Positions 17,513 to 25,555 of a stretch of DNA of 64,000 bases are shown one piece after another. This DNA comes from CAIYUC01 sp963682005 (GTDB lineage Bacteria > Bacteroidota > Bacteroidia > Bacteroidales > FEN-979). The notes under the pieces were generated by a model. The model searched no databases. It was not told the origin of the DNA and worked only from the letters and a program-made list of their open reading frames with translations. The translations under genes were made by a program, and so were the position numbers. The DNA lies in assembly GCA_963682005.1 (NCBI GenBank), contig OY820914.1, positions 4,774,001 to 4,838,000 on the forward strand, in the 5' to 3' direction. Each line of letters begins with the position of its first letter. Position 1 is the first letter of the stretch.

Positions 17513-17632
17513 ATGCAGGAATGCATAATGCAGGAATGCATAATAATTCCTTTGTACTTTGATTTTACCACTTTTCGGGCAAATGACATCAGAAATCAAT
17601 TCCTGCATTTTGCATTTTGCATTCCTGCATTA
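17513..17632. repeat. inverted repeat between converging genes
   Basis: 17513-17542 is a 15-bp unit (ATGCAGGAATGCATA) twice. 17600-17632 carries the same words in reverse orientation (TTCCTGCATTTTGCATT ... TTCCTGCATTA). Together they could fold into a long hairpin over a 57-bp spacer, between the stop codons of two converging genes; a two-way transcript end is possible. Confidence 0.65.
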
Positions 17633-17639
17633 CCATATG

Positions 17640-18317
17640 TCACCAGATAAACGGAATGAACCGGTATCGGACCTTCCTGCAATATTCATCATACCCCGGG
17701 AGGTTCTTTGCAAGGAACTTTTCTTCGTGAAGTGTTCTGAAGAATAAAATGAGGATCAGCATGAACCCGGGAATCAGCCCCCAGAAAGAGCCAAGTGCCA
17801 GCGGGGTGAAGATGAACATCAGGATGGCTCCTGAATACATCGGGTGACGCATAACGGAATAAGGACCGGTTGTGATGAGCTTCTGCTCTTCTGCAACGGC
17901 AATGGTGGCGGAAGTAAAGCTGTTCTCGCGAAACACGAGATAAACAATGTAAAACCCATCGATCACGATAACATTTGACACAAAAGAAAGTAAGGGTGGA
18001 ACTACACTCCACCTGAACCGCCAGTCAAGAACGGAAAAAACGACTATTGCCACGACAACAATGCTGGCCATCGACTGGATGATCTTCTGGCTCTTTTCCT
18101 TCTCAGCGGCAGGCCCGGATTTCAGGCGCCGTTCGATCAGCCCCCTGTCGTGTTTCAGGAAATAAACTGTTATTAAAACACATGGAAGTGAAAAAGCAAC
18201 AAGGTAAAACCATCCCTGCCAGTAGTTCAGGGTCCATGCCGGCAGGAAGATGATTGCTCCAAGGATTACGCTTAACTGGATCAATCCCGAATATGATTTT
18301 TTATGCAAAGAATCCAT
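17640..18317 (-). CDS. isoprenylcysteine carboxyl methyltransferase-like membrane protein
   Basis: A 225-residue polytopic membrane protein of the ICMT/PEMT-type family. The cofactor motif LITTGPYSVMRHPMYSGA and the C-terminal EEKFLAKNLPGYDEYCRKVRYRFIPF are both present, with four to five hydrophobic helices before them. In bacteria these proteins methylate small lipophilic or unknown substrates using S-adenosylmethionine; no prenylated protein is expected. Downstream of a heptamer array and converging on the SGNH gene. Confidence 0.85.
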   Translation of the reverse strand: MDSLHKKSYSGLIQLSVILGAIIFLPAWTLNYWQGWFYLVAFSLPCVLITVYFLKHDRGLIERRLKSGPAAEKEKSQKIIQSMASIVVVAIVVFSVLDWRFRWSVVPPLLSFVSNVIVIDGFYIVYLVFRENSFTSATIAVAEEQKLITTGPYSVMRHPMYSGAILMFIFTPLALGSFWGLIPGFMLILILFFRTLHEEKFLAKNLPGYDEYCRKVRYRFIPFIW

Positions 18318-18321
18318 GATA

Positions 18322-18370
18322 AAAAGTCAAAAGTCAAAAGTCAAAGGTCAAAGGTTAAAAGTCAAAACCT
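18322..18370. repeat. heptamer array AAAAGTC family
   Basis: Seven 7-bp units in register: AAAAGTC three times, AAAGGTC, AAAGGTT, AAAAGTC, AAAACCT. It starts 4 bases from the start codon of the methyltransferase-like gene. Confidence 0.9.
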
Positions 18371-18383
18371 TTCTAAATTCCAT

Positions 18384-18431
18384 TCAACAAATCAACAACT
18401 CAACAACTAAGCATCTCAGCATCTCAATATT
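18384..18431. repeat. octamer array overlapping a stop codon
   Basis: Six 8-bp units: TCAACAAA, TCAACAAC twice, TAAGCATC, TCAGCATC, TCAATATT. The TCA of the last unit is the stop codon (TGA) of the next gene, and its remainder encodes the last residues. Read on that gene's strand every unit ends in TGA or TTA. Confidence 0.88.
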
Positions 18432-19161
18432 TCAGCCTCTGCCTGTTCGTCTCATCCAGTGTAAATGGATCGACCTTGATCCCTTCACCTTTTATCAACC
18501 CCGTTTTCGGATCCCGGGCTGCCATGGCAATCCATTCGTATCCGAAATCGATACTGTCATTCTGATTGAACCAATCCTGCGGATAAATATATAATCGCTC
18601 TTGCAGGGGTTTCAGGATGACGATGGCTGTTCTGTTCCAGGGGCCGGATTCATTCGCATAAAGACCCGGAATATCAAGGACCATGATGACCTCCTCAAAT
18701 TCCCGGAATCTTTCAGGAAATACCAAATGACTGCTTTCCATTCGTGAATCGAGCTGAATGGTAAATTTTTCCAGGGGCTCGCAGTTGAACATGCAGAAAG
18801 ATGTTTTATCCCAGGTCAGTTTCCGGATCGAATTTTCAAGCAGTTCAATTTCGCAGAAATCCCTGGTATCATAAAGAAATACCGTAATGGAGGCAAGACC
18901 GACATCCCTGACCGCATGCCGGTACCACCCAAGGAACCTTGTACCTGTCTTGTTTGGCTGAAGGTATGAATATTTCTTGAGCAAACCATATGGTACATCT
19001 CCGTAAAGGATGGTAACACCGGTTTCGTCCTTTTCCCAATCAAGAGGTTGCCTGTCCTTGAACAAAACCGGCACCGCCTCCTCAAAATACCATGGATTTA
19101 AAAATGCTGAGTACCTGACCGGTTTTTCCGGTTCACTAAAAAGTTTATCAAACAGACCCAT
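18424..19161 (-). CDS. conserved-looking protein of unknown function
   Basis: A 245-residue soluble protein without signal peptide or membrane helix. It is rich in aromatic residues and beta strands (GVTILYGDVPYGLLKKYSYL, SHLVFPERFREFEEVIMVLD). The end RLKY is encoded inside an octamer array. I do not recognise a family. It is a separate unit, 136 bp downstream of the sugar transporter on the same strand. Confidence 0.7.
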   Translation of the reverse strand: MGLFDKLFSEPEKPVRYSAFLNPWYFEEAVPVLFKDRQPLDWEKDETGVTILYGDVPYGLLKKYSYLQPNKTGTRFLGWYRHAVRDVGLASITVFLYDTRDFCEIELLENSIRKLTWDKTSFCMFNCEPLEKFTIQLDSRMESSHLVFPERFREFEEVIMVLDIPGLYANESGPWNRTAIVILKPLQERLYIYPQDWFNQNDSIDFGYEWIAMAARDPKTGLIKGEGIKVDPFTLDETNRQRLKY

Positions 19162-19270
19162 TGAGTTATTCCCTTCAGCTATACCCGTCTTGTATAATAG
19201 CCTCCGGATTATTTTTATTAATTACAAAGTTACGCCCAAATACTCCTGGAAAATTCTTTAAACAAAGATT

Positions 19271-19305
19271 CACTCTTCATTCTTCATTCTTCATTCTTCA
19301 CTTTT
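19271..19305. repeat. heptamer array running into the coding end
   Basis: Units CACTCTT, CATTCTT three times, CACTTTT in register. The stop codon and the last two to three codons (Ser-Glu-Lys) of the transporter gene lie within the array. Confidence 0.85.
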
Positions 19306-20629
19306 CACTCCGAACCATTTCCTTCTCCAGCGCTTCCAGCGACCGTCCCTTTGTTTCCGAAAGGTATTTACTGAAAAAGAAGAAACTGCCCAAGGTGGCA
19401 AGTGCGTAGAAATTAAAGATCGTGCTTACTCCAAATGTACCGGCGATGACCGGAAAAAGGAAGGAAAGCAGGGCATTGAAGAACCAGTGAGAGAATGAAC
19501 CGATGGACGCCCCCCGGGCCCTGATGTTGTTTGGGAACATTTCGGACAGAAGCACCCATATCACTGCTCCCTGCGAAGCAGCAAAGAATGCGATAAACCC
19601 GATCAGCAATCCAAGGACCCAGAAACTCCCGGTATGACCTGATCTGAAAAGATATGAAAACAGTCCGAGGAATATAGTCATTCCAAGAGACCCGATAAGG
19701 AGAAGCGTTTTCCGGCCGACTTTGTCGATGATCGTCATGGCGATCATGGTAAAGACGAGGTTTGTCAACCCGATGATGACCGTCTGACCAATGGCCGAAG
19801 CTGTGGAGAAACCTGCTGACCGGAAGATGTCAGTAGCATAATACATGATGGAGTTGATGCCGGTGAACTGGTTAAACATTCCAACAGCAATCCCGATCAG
19901 CACAAGTTTTCGGTAAGGCTTTTTGAAGAGGTAGACGTTTTTTCCCAGGATTTCGGTATTGATGGATTCCCGGATCTCGACCAGTGTCTGATCCGGGTCT
20001 GCTTCATGATTCACAGATGTGATCACAGCAAGAGCTTCTTTTATCCGCCCGGCCTTTACGAGCCAGCGGGGGCTTTCGCTTACCATGTATAACAGGAGGA
20101 AAAGCGCAACGCCCGGTAGTATGCCTGCAATGAACATCCAGCGCCAGTTATCCGGGCCTGTATCGATCAGCAGGTAATCCGAGAAAAAGGCGACGAGTAT
20201 CCCTACCACGATCGCAAGTTGGAATGTTGCTGTAAGCCTGCCACGTTGTTTTGGAGGAGAGATCTCGGAGATGTACATGGGCGATATTACGGAAGCGCCG
20301 CCAATGGCCAGTCCGGCGATGAACCGGAACAGGACAAATAAATTGAGACTTACTGCGAGACCAGTTCCTATTGAAGACAGGATGAACAGGCTGGCGAGGA
20401 CACGAAGCATATATCGCCGGCCGAAAGCATCAGCTGGCCTGCCTATGAATAATGCCCCGATTATGCAGCCGATCAGTGCCGAGCTAACGGCCCAGCCCTG
20501 CCCTGTTGTGTCAAGGTTGAAATGTTTGGTAAAAAAAGGCATCGCCCCATTGATCACCGCAGTATCAAATCCGAATACCAGCCCTCCAAGGGCAGCTACG
20601 AACGTGTAAAGTAACAGAGTTCTTTTCAT
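19298..20629 (-). CDS. MFS sugar transporter (sugar porter family)
   Basis: A 443-residue transporter with 12 hydrophobic helices, probably a sugar:H+ symporter. Family signatures: GFDTAVINGAMPFF in helix 1, RPADAFGRR between helices 2 and 3, SESPRWLVKAGR after helix 6, and QFTGINSIMYYATDIF in helix 7. The start at 20629 is fixed by a perfect Shine-Dalgarno run AAGGAGG just upstream, itself encoding the last residues of the preceding gene; only one base separates that gene's TAA from this ATG. Sugar specificity is not readable. A strong Shine-Dalgarno is unusual in Bacteroidota. Confidence 0.93.
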   Translation of the reverse strand: MKRTLLLYTFVAALGGLVFGFDTAVINGAMPFFTKHFNLDTTGQGWAVSSALIGCIIGALFIGRPADAFGRRYMLRVLASLFILSSIGTGLAVSLNLFVLFRFIAGLAIGGASVISPMYISEISPPKQRGRLTATFQLAIVVGILVAFFSDYLLIDTGPDNWRWMFIAGILPGVALFLLLYMVSESPRWLVKAGRIKEALAVITSVNHEADPDQTLVEIRESINTEILGKNVYLFKKPYRKLVLIGIAVGMFNQFTGINSIMYYATDIFRSAGFSTASAIGQTVIIGLTNLVFTMIAMTIIDKVGRKTLLLIGSLGMTIFLGLFSYLFRSGHTGSFWVLGLLIGFIAFFAASQGAVIWVLLSEMFPNNIRARGASIGSFSHWFFNALLSFLFPVIAGTFGVSTIFNFYALATLGSFFFFSKYLSETKGRSLEALEKEMVRSEK

Positions 20630-20630
20630 A

Positions 20631-21941
20631 TTACCTCCTTCTAACGATCCAGTTCTCCCCATCCTTCTCGATCATCCAGCCGTCTTTAAGCTTCAGCGTC
20701 CAGCCTCTGCCTTCAATGCTGGTTCCTTCAGGCTGGATCCCGTCTGCAGAAATAATCGCCTTTTCATTTTTATCCGTAACCAGGCAGCCTCCTTTTGTTA
20801 CATTCAGGACACCCCAGTTGTCGCTGATGGTTATTGTGAAATAAACCGTACCGTATCCCTCAAGAACTTTCAAACCAGCCGGGTTAAACCCCATATGCAT
20901 TTCTTCAAGGTCGAAAACGACAATCGGCTTGTTCGTAAATCTTTCAACAAGCAATTGATTTAACTTGTCATTATCATTTTTCCTGGCGAGTTCCATCTCG
21001 CTTATTTCATCCAAATTGTATTTCTTGCCTTCAGTAACTGCAGTTGCAGCGGGGTCAACGGGAAGTTTTATGGAATAAGCTTTAGCGGTCAGATGTCCGA
21101 GGTCATCGACTGACCGTATCTCCTCTTTCCATTCCTTTCCGGATTCATCGAGAAGAAATGCATAGAAAAAGCCGGAAACATAGCCGAAAGTCCGAACAAA
21201 TCCTTCACTTTTGGTATACGATTTCTCCTCACTGATGAGGTGTTGCGTCAGTTCCTGTTTTGAGGTTGCCGTCAGCTTATTTCCTGTATATTCCGCAAGT
21301 CCTTCATGCTTTTCGAATTTATTTTCATTGGTATCAGCGCCGGGAAACAGCGATCGCCTGTACTCCCTGAAGGTCAAAGCATCCTTTATGGCTCTTTCCC
21401 TTTCCTTTCCGGCTGAAGCGACGGCCTTCTCCAGTGCAAGCCACTCAAGTTTCAGGAATATCCGTGCATTCATCTGTTCCATATGGCCATTGGAATAGCC
21501 ACCCCTCACATCCAGACCAAGTGTGGGCTGGAGCAGATGAAACATTTCATGGATAAGCAGGGAATTCCGCTGGTAAGGATCGGCATCCAATGGGAGACCG
21601 ACCATGGCCCAGGTAACACCTCCGAGATCAGTGGTTGAATTTGCAATGATCTTTTCTGCTGGAAATATTCCGGTATAAACATCGTTGTTCTGCTTCAGCA
21701 ATCCCATCCTATCAGGCTCATTCGCGATTACCTGTCGTGTATTGCGGTCGATTAGCATTAACGGGCACCACAGCGACTTTCCCCACAAAACGCCATTGTC
21801 CTTATCGGTGAGATCCTTCACTTCCGAAAAATATCCCGTGGCTTCTACAAGATTGATTTCCGGTTTTTGGCAAGATCCTTTCAACCCCTGAAAAAGTAAT
21901 AAAGCCAGCGTTGCTGACAGGATGATCATATTTAATTTCAT
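20631..21941 (-). CDS. exported HExxH metallopeptidase-like protein
   Basis: A 436-residue protein. I prefer the ATG at 21941, which opens a normal signal peptide (MKLNMIILSATLALLLF) ending near GSC. The motif HEMFH near residue 130-135 is the HExxH zinc signature, and a later EGLAEYTGN could supply the third ligand (Glu), as in gluzincin-type proteases. The C-terminal third is beta-rich. The substrate is unknown and the protein may be a non-standard peptidase. It is translationally coupled to the downstream sugar transporter. Confidence 0.7.
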   Translation of the reverse strand: MKLNMIILSATLALLLFQGLKGSCQKPEINLVEATGYFSEVKDLTDKDNGVLWGKSLWCPLMLIDRNTRQVIANEPDRMGLLKQNNDVYTGIFPAEKIIANSTTDLGGVTWAMVGLPLDADPYQRNSLLIHEMFHLLQPTLGLDVRGGYSNGHMEQMNARIFLKLEWLALEKAVASAGKERERAIKDALTFREYRRSLFPGADTNENKFEKHEGLAEYTGNKLTATSKQELTQHLISEEKSYTKSEGFVRTFGYVSGFFYAFLLDESGKEWKEEIRSVDDLGHLTAKAYSIKLPVDPAATAVTEGKKYNLDEISEMELARKNDNDKLNQLLVERFTNKPIVVFDLEEMHMGFNPAGLKVLEGYGTVYFTITISDNWGVLNVTKGGCLVTDKNEKAIISADGIQPEGTSIEGRGWTLKLKDGWMIEKDGENWIVRRR

Positions 21942-22093
21942 GGCAATTGTGATTAATATCTGATTCAACAATGTTATGACTGATAAAAAGGAAAAACCTG
22001 ATTACTGCTGTCTTCGCGTACCTCCTGGGATTCTTTTGCTAATTTCCTTCAAAGATGTGGTGCATGGCAAATTCTTATCCGGTTTTTATTCTG

Positions 22094-25063
22094 TCAGGAA
22101 GGCTTATAAACCACCCCGATGTTCCGTTTTCCGTCTATCTCGATCCTGAATGATTTGTCGAACCGGATATGGCGGATATACTCATCCTCGTAAAGTGCCG
22201 GGAATGTGTTCAGGAAATCTACATCGTAATACCCTTGCCTGATGTACGGATTGATTGTGAAATACCCGACACGGAAGGAGGTCAGATTCTGGAAGAAATG
22301 AGTACCCTGGCTGGGATCAATTCGGTAATGGGCAAGTCCGGATTCAACAATGACCCGGGAAGCAGAGATCTGTGGCCACCTGACCGGTATCCCGAGCCAG
22401 GGGTCACTGGAACCCCAGCGGCCCGGGCCGACAAGAACATAAAACCGGTTTTCAGCCCTGAACTTGTCATTAAGAACTTCCAGGTGCTTTGCAATATCAG
22501 GACTTTTGGCTGCATTGAAGGAATCAGGCTTCACATAGACGAAGTCCGAAATTCCTTTGATAATGCCATTACCAAGGGCTGAGGTTGAAATCAGGATCGT
22601 ATCTTCATTCCGGATGTCTTCCAGTTTCAGGTTGACCGTTTCATTCTTACCAACGATCGGTCTGATCTGCAAAAGGGAAAACACTTTTTGCTCGCCTTTC
22701 GGCAGGTCAAGGTTCACGGCAAATTCAATCTCAACGGGCTTTCCCATTTCCCGCTGCCCGATCTCCAAAACGAGCTGCAGGATTTCCGATAACGGAAAGG
22801 TATTATGGTTCAGCACCTGGGAGAAGGTGATCAGTTTTTTTCCTGAAGACAGGGTGCCCTCCATGACCTGGTGGCTGTCGTAATCAAATGTTGAAGCAAC
22901 CAGTTTCAGCACATTGTCATTTTCCGCATCTTTGATCCTCAGCTTTAAAAGGTTGACCGTATCATCTGTGTTCGGGGTGAAACTCTCAGCTTTCAGGTCG
23001 AGGGCATAGAAGTATTTCTGTGTTTCACTCAATGCAAGGTCAGGAGTGGAAACCTGAAGGATCTTTTTCGGGTACTTCGGGGAAAAACGCAGGCCATTTC
23101 CACCATCCACAATATATTTACCCAGCCCGAACGCTATGTTGACAATGCCGTCTTCAGGCTTTTCAGGGGCGATCGGGTAGAAATTGATGGAACGTGCTAC
23201 CCCGGAAATAGCGGGATAGAATCGGTCAGAATATTGCCTTCCCGTCACTTCCTGCAGTACAACACCCATTTTCTCTTCATCGATGACATTTAGTGTTGCA
23301 GCCATGTATGATTTGCTGTCCTTGAAAAACACCGAAGCATAAACACTTTTAATCGCTTCACTGAGTTTTTCGATCATAATCCTGTCGTTGAACTTGATGT
23401 TCGGGATCATGTATGTGGAATATATCCCGGCAAAGGGCTGGTAATGGGAATCCTCGAGAAGGCTCGAAGAGCGTACGGCAATGGGATTATTCACGCATGA
23501 TATGAAGGTATACAGATCTTCATGGATCCTGAAAGGAAGCCTTGCTTTGATGAAATGGGAAAGAATATCCTTGTCGGAACGGTCAGACAGACCGATTGCA
23601 TAAAGGTTGTTTTCCTCCATGAACTCATCAAAGATATCCGTACCGAGAACAACCGTTCTTGGGATCGTGATGAGGACATCATCAAACCGGTAAGTCAGCC
23701 GGTTCCTTTTGATAAGGGAATCGAGGAACGCCAGTCCCCTGGCTTTTCCACCGATGGAACCTTCTCCGATCCTTGCAAAAGAGAGGTACTGGTCGTACTT
23801 GTCGCGGTCAAACTCAGCGATCACACCTCGTGCTTTATTGATCCGGAATGCAGTGATCGAATCAAAGATATACCGCTTCGCCTCATCCATATCGTCAAAC
23901 TGGGTGACCGAGATCTCCTTGAACATTTCGGCGATCGGGAATAAGGCACGGGCATTCAGCCATTTCGAAAAATGATTCCGCTGCATGTGATACAGCAATG
24001 AATCATCCGGTATCTCAAAGATCCTGTCCTGCAATGATTTCAGGTCAACAACCCGGCTGATCTCTTTTCCCGTGGAAGGTTCGATAAAAACCAGGTCACC
24101 GAAAAAGAAATGCTCATTGATATAATTCCGGAGCTCGATGGAAAGGGTTTTCGACAACTTATTGATAAACCCGATCTTCAGTTCATCGGCAACTTTTTCA
24201 TTTTCAATCTCAGAGGACTGAAGCAAAATGGGCATGAATTCATCCGATTGTCTTACCAGCTTAACAAGCTGTATCCCTGCCGTCTTATCATTAACCCCGC
24301 CCTTTTTATAACTGATGTCTGAAATTACACCAAGCAGGCTGTTCTTATATTTCTCAAATTTGCTTACCGCCTCTTCGTAACTTGTTGCAAGGAGGATCTT
24401 CGGCCTTCCGCGCATCCTCACCATTTTCTGATGTTCGTTCAACCCCTCCGTCATAAATCCTTTCGACTGCTTGAACATGATCTTGTAGATGTTCGGGAGA
24501 TAGCTTGAATAGAACCGGATGGAGTCTTCAACCAGCAGAATGGCCTGGACACCCTGTTTGGCATCCTGCTCCATGTTCATCTTGTCCTCGATAAGCTTGA
24601 TAATGGCGAGAAGGATGTCGGGATTTCCAAGCCAGCTGAATACAAAATCAATTGCGGTAAGGTTCTCATCCGTCAGCCTCAGGTTGACTTCCCTTGAAAA
24701 AGGTGTAAGAACAACGATCGGGATTTTTGGATACTTCGTTTTGATCCGTACTGCCAGGTCGAATGTGGTTGCTTTCTCCAGGCTGAGCATGGAAATCACA
24801 AGTTCTATGCTTTTATCTTCAAGCACCTCGAAGGCTTCCTCTTCAGAAGTGACTTTAATGAATTGCGGAGGATAACGCAGGCTAAGTGCGACATATTCCA
24901 TGAAGATGGTCTCGTCAATCCTGCCATCCTCCTCCAGCATAAAAGCATCATAGGTGCTTGATATAAGCAGGACCTGGTAGATCCTCTTTTTCATCAGGAG
25001 ATTGAAAGAAGTATCGATGAAGTAATACTCTTTCGGATCAAGGTATTTTTTTCCCTGTATCAA
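22094..25063 (-). CDS. receiver-domain / PEP-synthase-like ATP-grasp protein
   Basis: A 989-residue soluble protein. Residues ~28-160 are a receiver-like domain without acid pocket (Met92 where the phospho-Asp should be). Residues ~173-320 are a second receiver domain with Glu179/Asp180, Asp249, Ser284 and Lys302 in place. Residues ~430-805 match the N-terminal ATP-grasp domain of PEP synthase (IGGKARGLA, IAVRSSSLLEDS, FAGIYSTY, LLQIRP). A conserved C-terminal domain follows (GPGRWGSSDPWLG at 879, QGTHFFQN at 919). No PEP-synthase swivel or PEP-binding domain is present. The start is TTG at 25063, overlapping the ferritin-like stop by 4 bases. Role unknown; last gene of the transhydrogenase operon. 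Confidence 0.88.
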   Translation of the reverse strand: MIQGKKYLDPKEYYFIDTSFNLLMKKRIYQVLLISSTYDAFMLEEDGRIDETIFMEYVALSLRYPPQFIKVTSEEEAFEVLEDKSIELVISMLSLEKATTFDLAVRIKTKYPKIPIVVLTPFSREVNLRLTDENLTAIDFVFSWLGNPDILLAIIKLIEDKMNMEQDAKQGVQAILLVEDSIRFYSSYLPNIYKIMFKQSKGFMTEGLNEHQKMVRMRGRPKILLATSYEEAVSKFEKYKNSLLGVISDISYKKGGVNDKTAGIQLVKLVRQSDEFMPILLQSSEIENEKVADELKIGFINKLSKTLSIELRNYINEHFFFGDLVFIEPSTGKEISRVVDLKSLQDRIFEIPDDSLLYHMQRNHFSKWLNARALFPIAEMFKEISVTQFDDMDEAKRYIFDSITAFRINKARGVIAEFDRDKYDQYLSFARIGEGSIGGKARGLAFLDSLIKRNRLTYRFDDVLITIPRTVVLGTDIFDEFMEENNLYAIGLSDRSDKDILSHFIKARLPFRIHEDLYTFISCVNNPIAVRSSSLLEDSHYQPFAGIYSTYMIPNIKFNDRIMIEKLSEAIKSVYASVFFKDSKSYMAATLNVIDEEKMGVVLQEVTGRQYSDRFYPAISGVARSINFYPIAPEKPEDGIVNIAFGLGKYIVDGGNGLRFSPKYPKKILQVSTPDLALSETQKYFYALDLKAESFTPNTDDTVNLLKLRIKDAENDNVLKLVASTFDYDSHQVMEGTLSSGKKLITFSQVLNHNTFPLSEILQLVLEIGQREMGKPVEIEFAVNLDLPKGEQKVFSLLQIRPIVGKNETVNLKLEDIRNEDTILISTSALGNGIIKGISDFVYVKPDSFNAAKSPDIAKHLEVLNDKFRAENRFYVLVGPGRWGSSDPWLGIPVRWPQISASRVIVESGLAHYRIDPSQGTHFFQNLTSFRVGYFTINPYIRQGYYDVDFLNTFPALYEDEYIRHIRFDKSFRIEIDGKRNIGVVYKPS

Positions 25064-25515
25064 TTTTCTCTCAGTATAAATTCATCATATTCGATCTCGA
25101 ACCGAAGCTTATGCCTTGATTCTTCCTGTGCCAGCGACAGGAAAAGGTCTTTCATGGTTTTATCGGTCGATTCCTCGGAAAGAAGCATATAAAGCCTGAA
25201 TGCATTTTTTTCCTTTTTCATCGCCAGGATCAGGGCATCGGAATAGGTCATGGTGGGTGAAGGCTGAACATCGACCAGGTAATCGGAGATCTTCAGGTCG
25301 CGCACCCTGCCTTCCGCCATTGCATACGTACCGTTTTCCTTGACGCTCATCAGTCTTGATTTATGCTTCATTTCTTCCTGTGCGAACTCGGTGAATACTT
25401 TCTTCATCTGCTCGTTACCTGATTTGGCCGACAGATCTTTGTAAAAATCCACTGCTTCCTGCTCGGCATTGATGGCGAAGTCAAGAATGTCATTGACTGT
25501 ATCGAATGGTTTCAT
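25060..25515 (-). CDS. ferritin-like / rubrerythrin-type di-iron protein
   Basis: A 151-residue four-helix-bundle protein. Paired motifs NAEQEAVDFYKDLS ... QEEMKHKSRL and KKEKNAFRLYMLLS ... QEESRHKLRFEIE give two Glu and two ExxH sets, as in the COG1633 ferritin-like family related to rubrerythrins. No rubredoxin domain is present. It may scavenge peroxide or hold iron. It lies between the big redox subunit and the second PEP-synthase-like protein and overlaps the latter by 4 bases, so it is coupled to the operon. Confidence 0.87.
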   Translation of the reverse strand: MKPFDTVNDILDFAINAEQEAVDFYKDLSAKSGNEQMKKVFTEFAQEEMKHKSRLMSVKENGTYAMAEGRVRDLKISDYLVDVQPSPTMTYSDALILAMKKEKNAFRLYMLLSEESTDKTMKDLFLSLAQEESRHKLRFEIEYDEFILREN

Positions 25516-25555
25516 ATTTTTTATTTTAGATTATAATTACTACTTTATTACCTCA

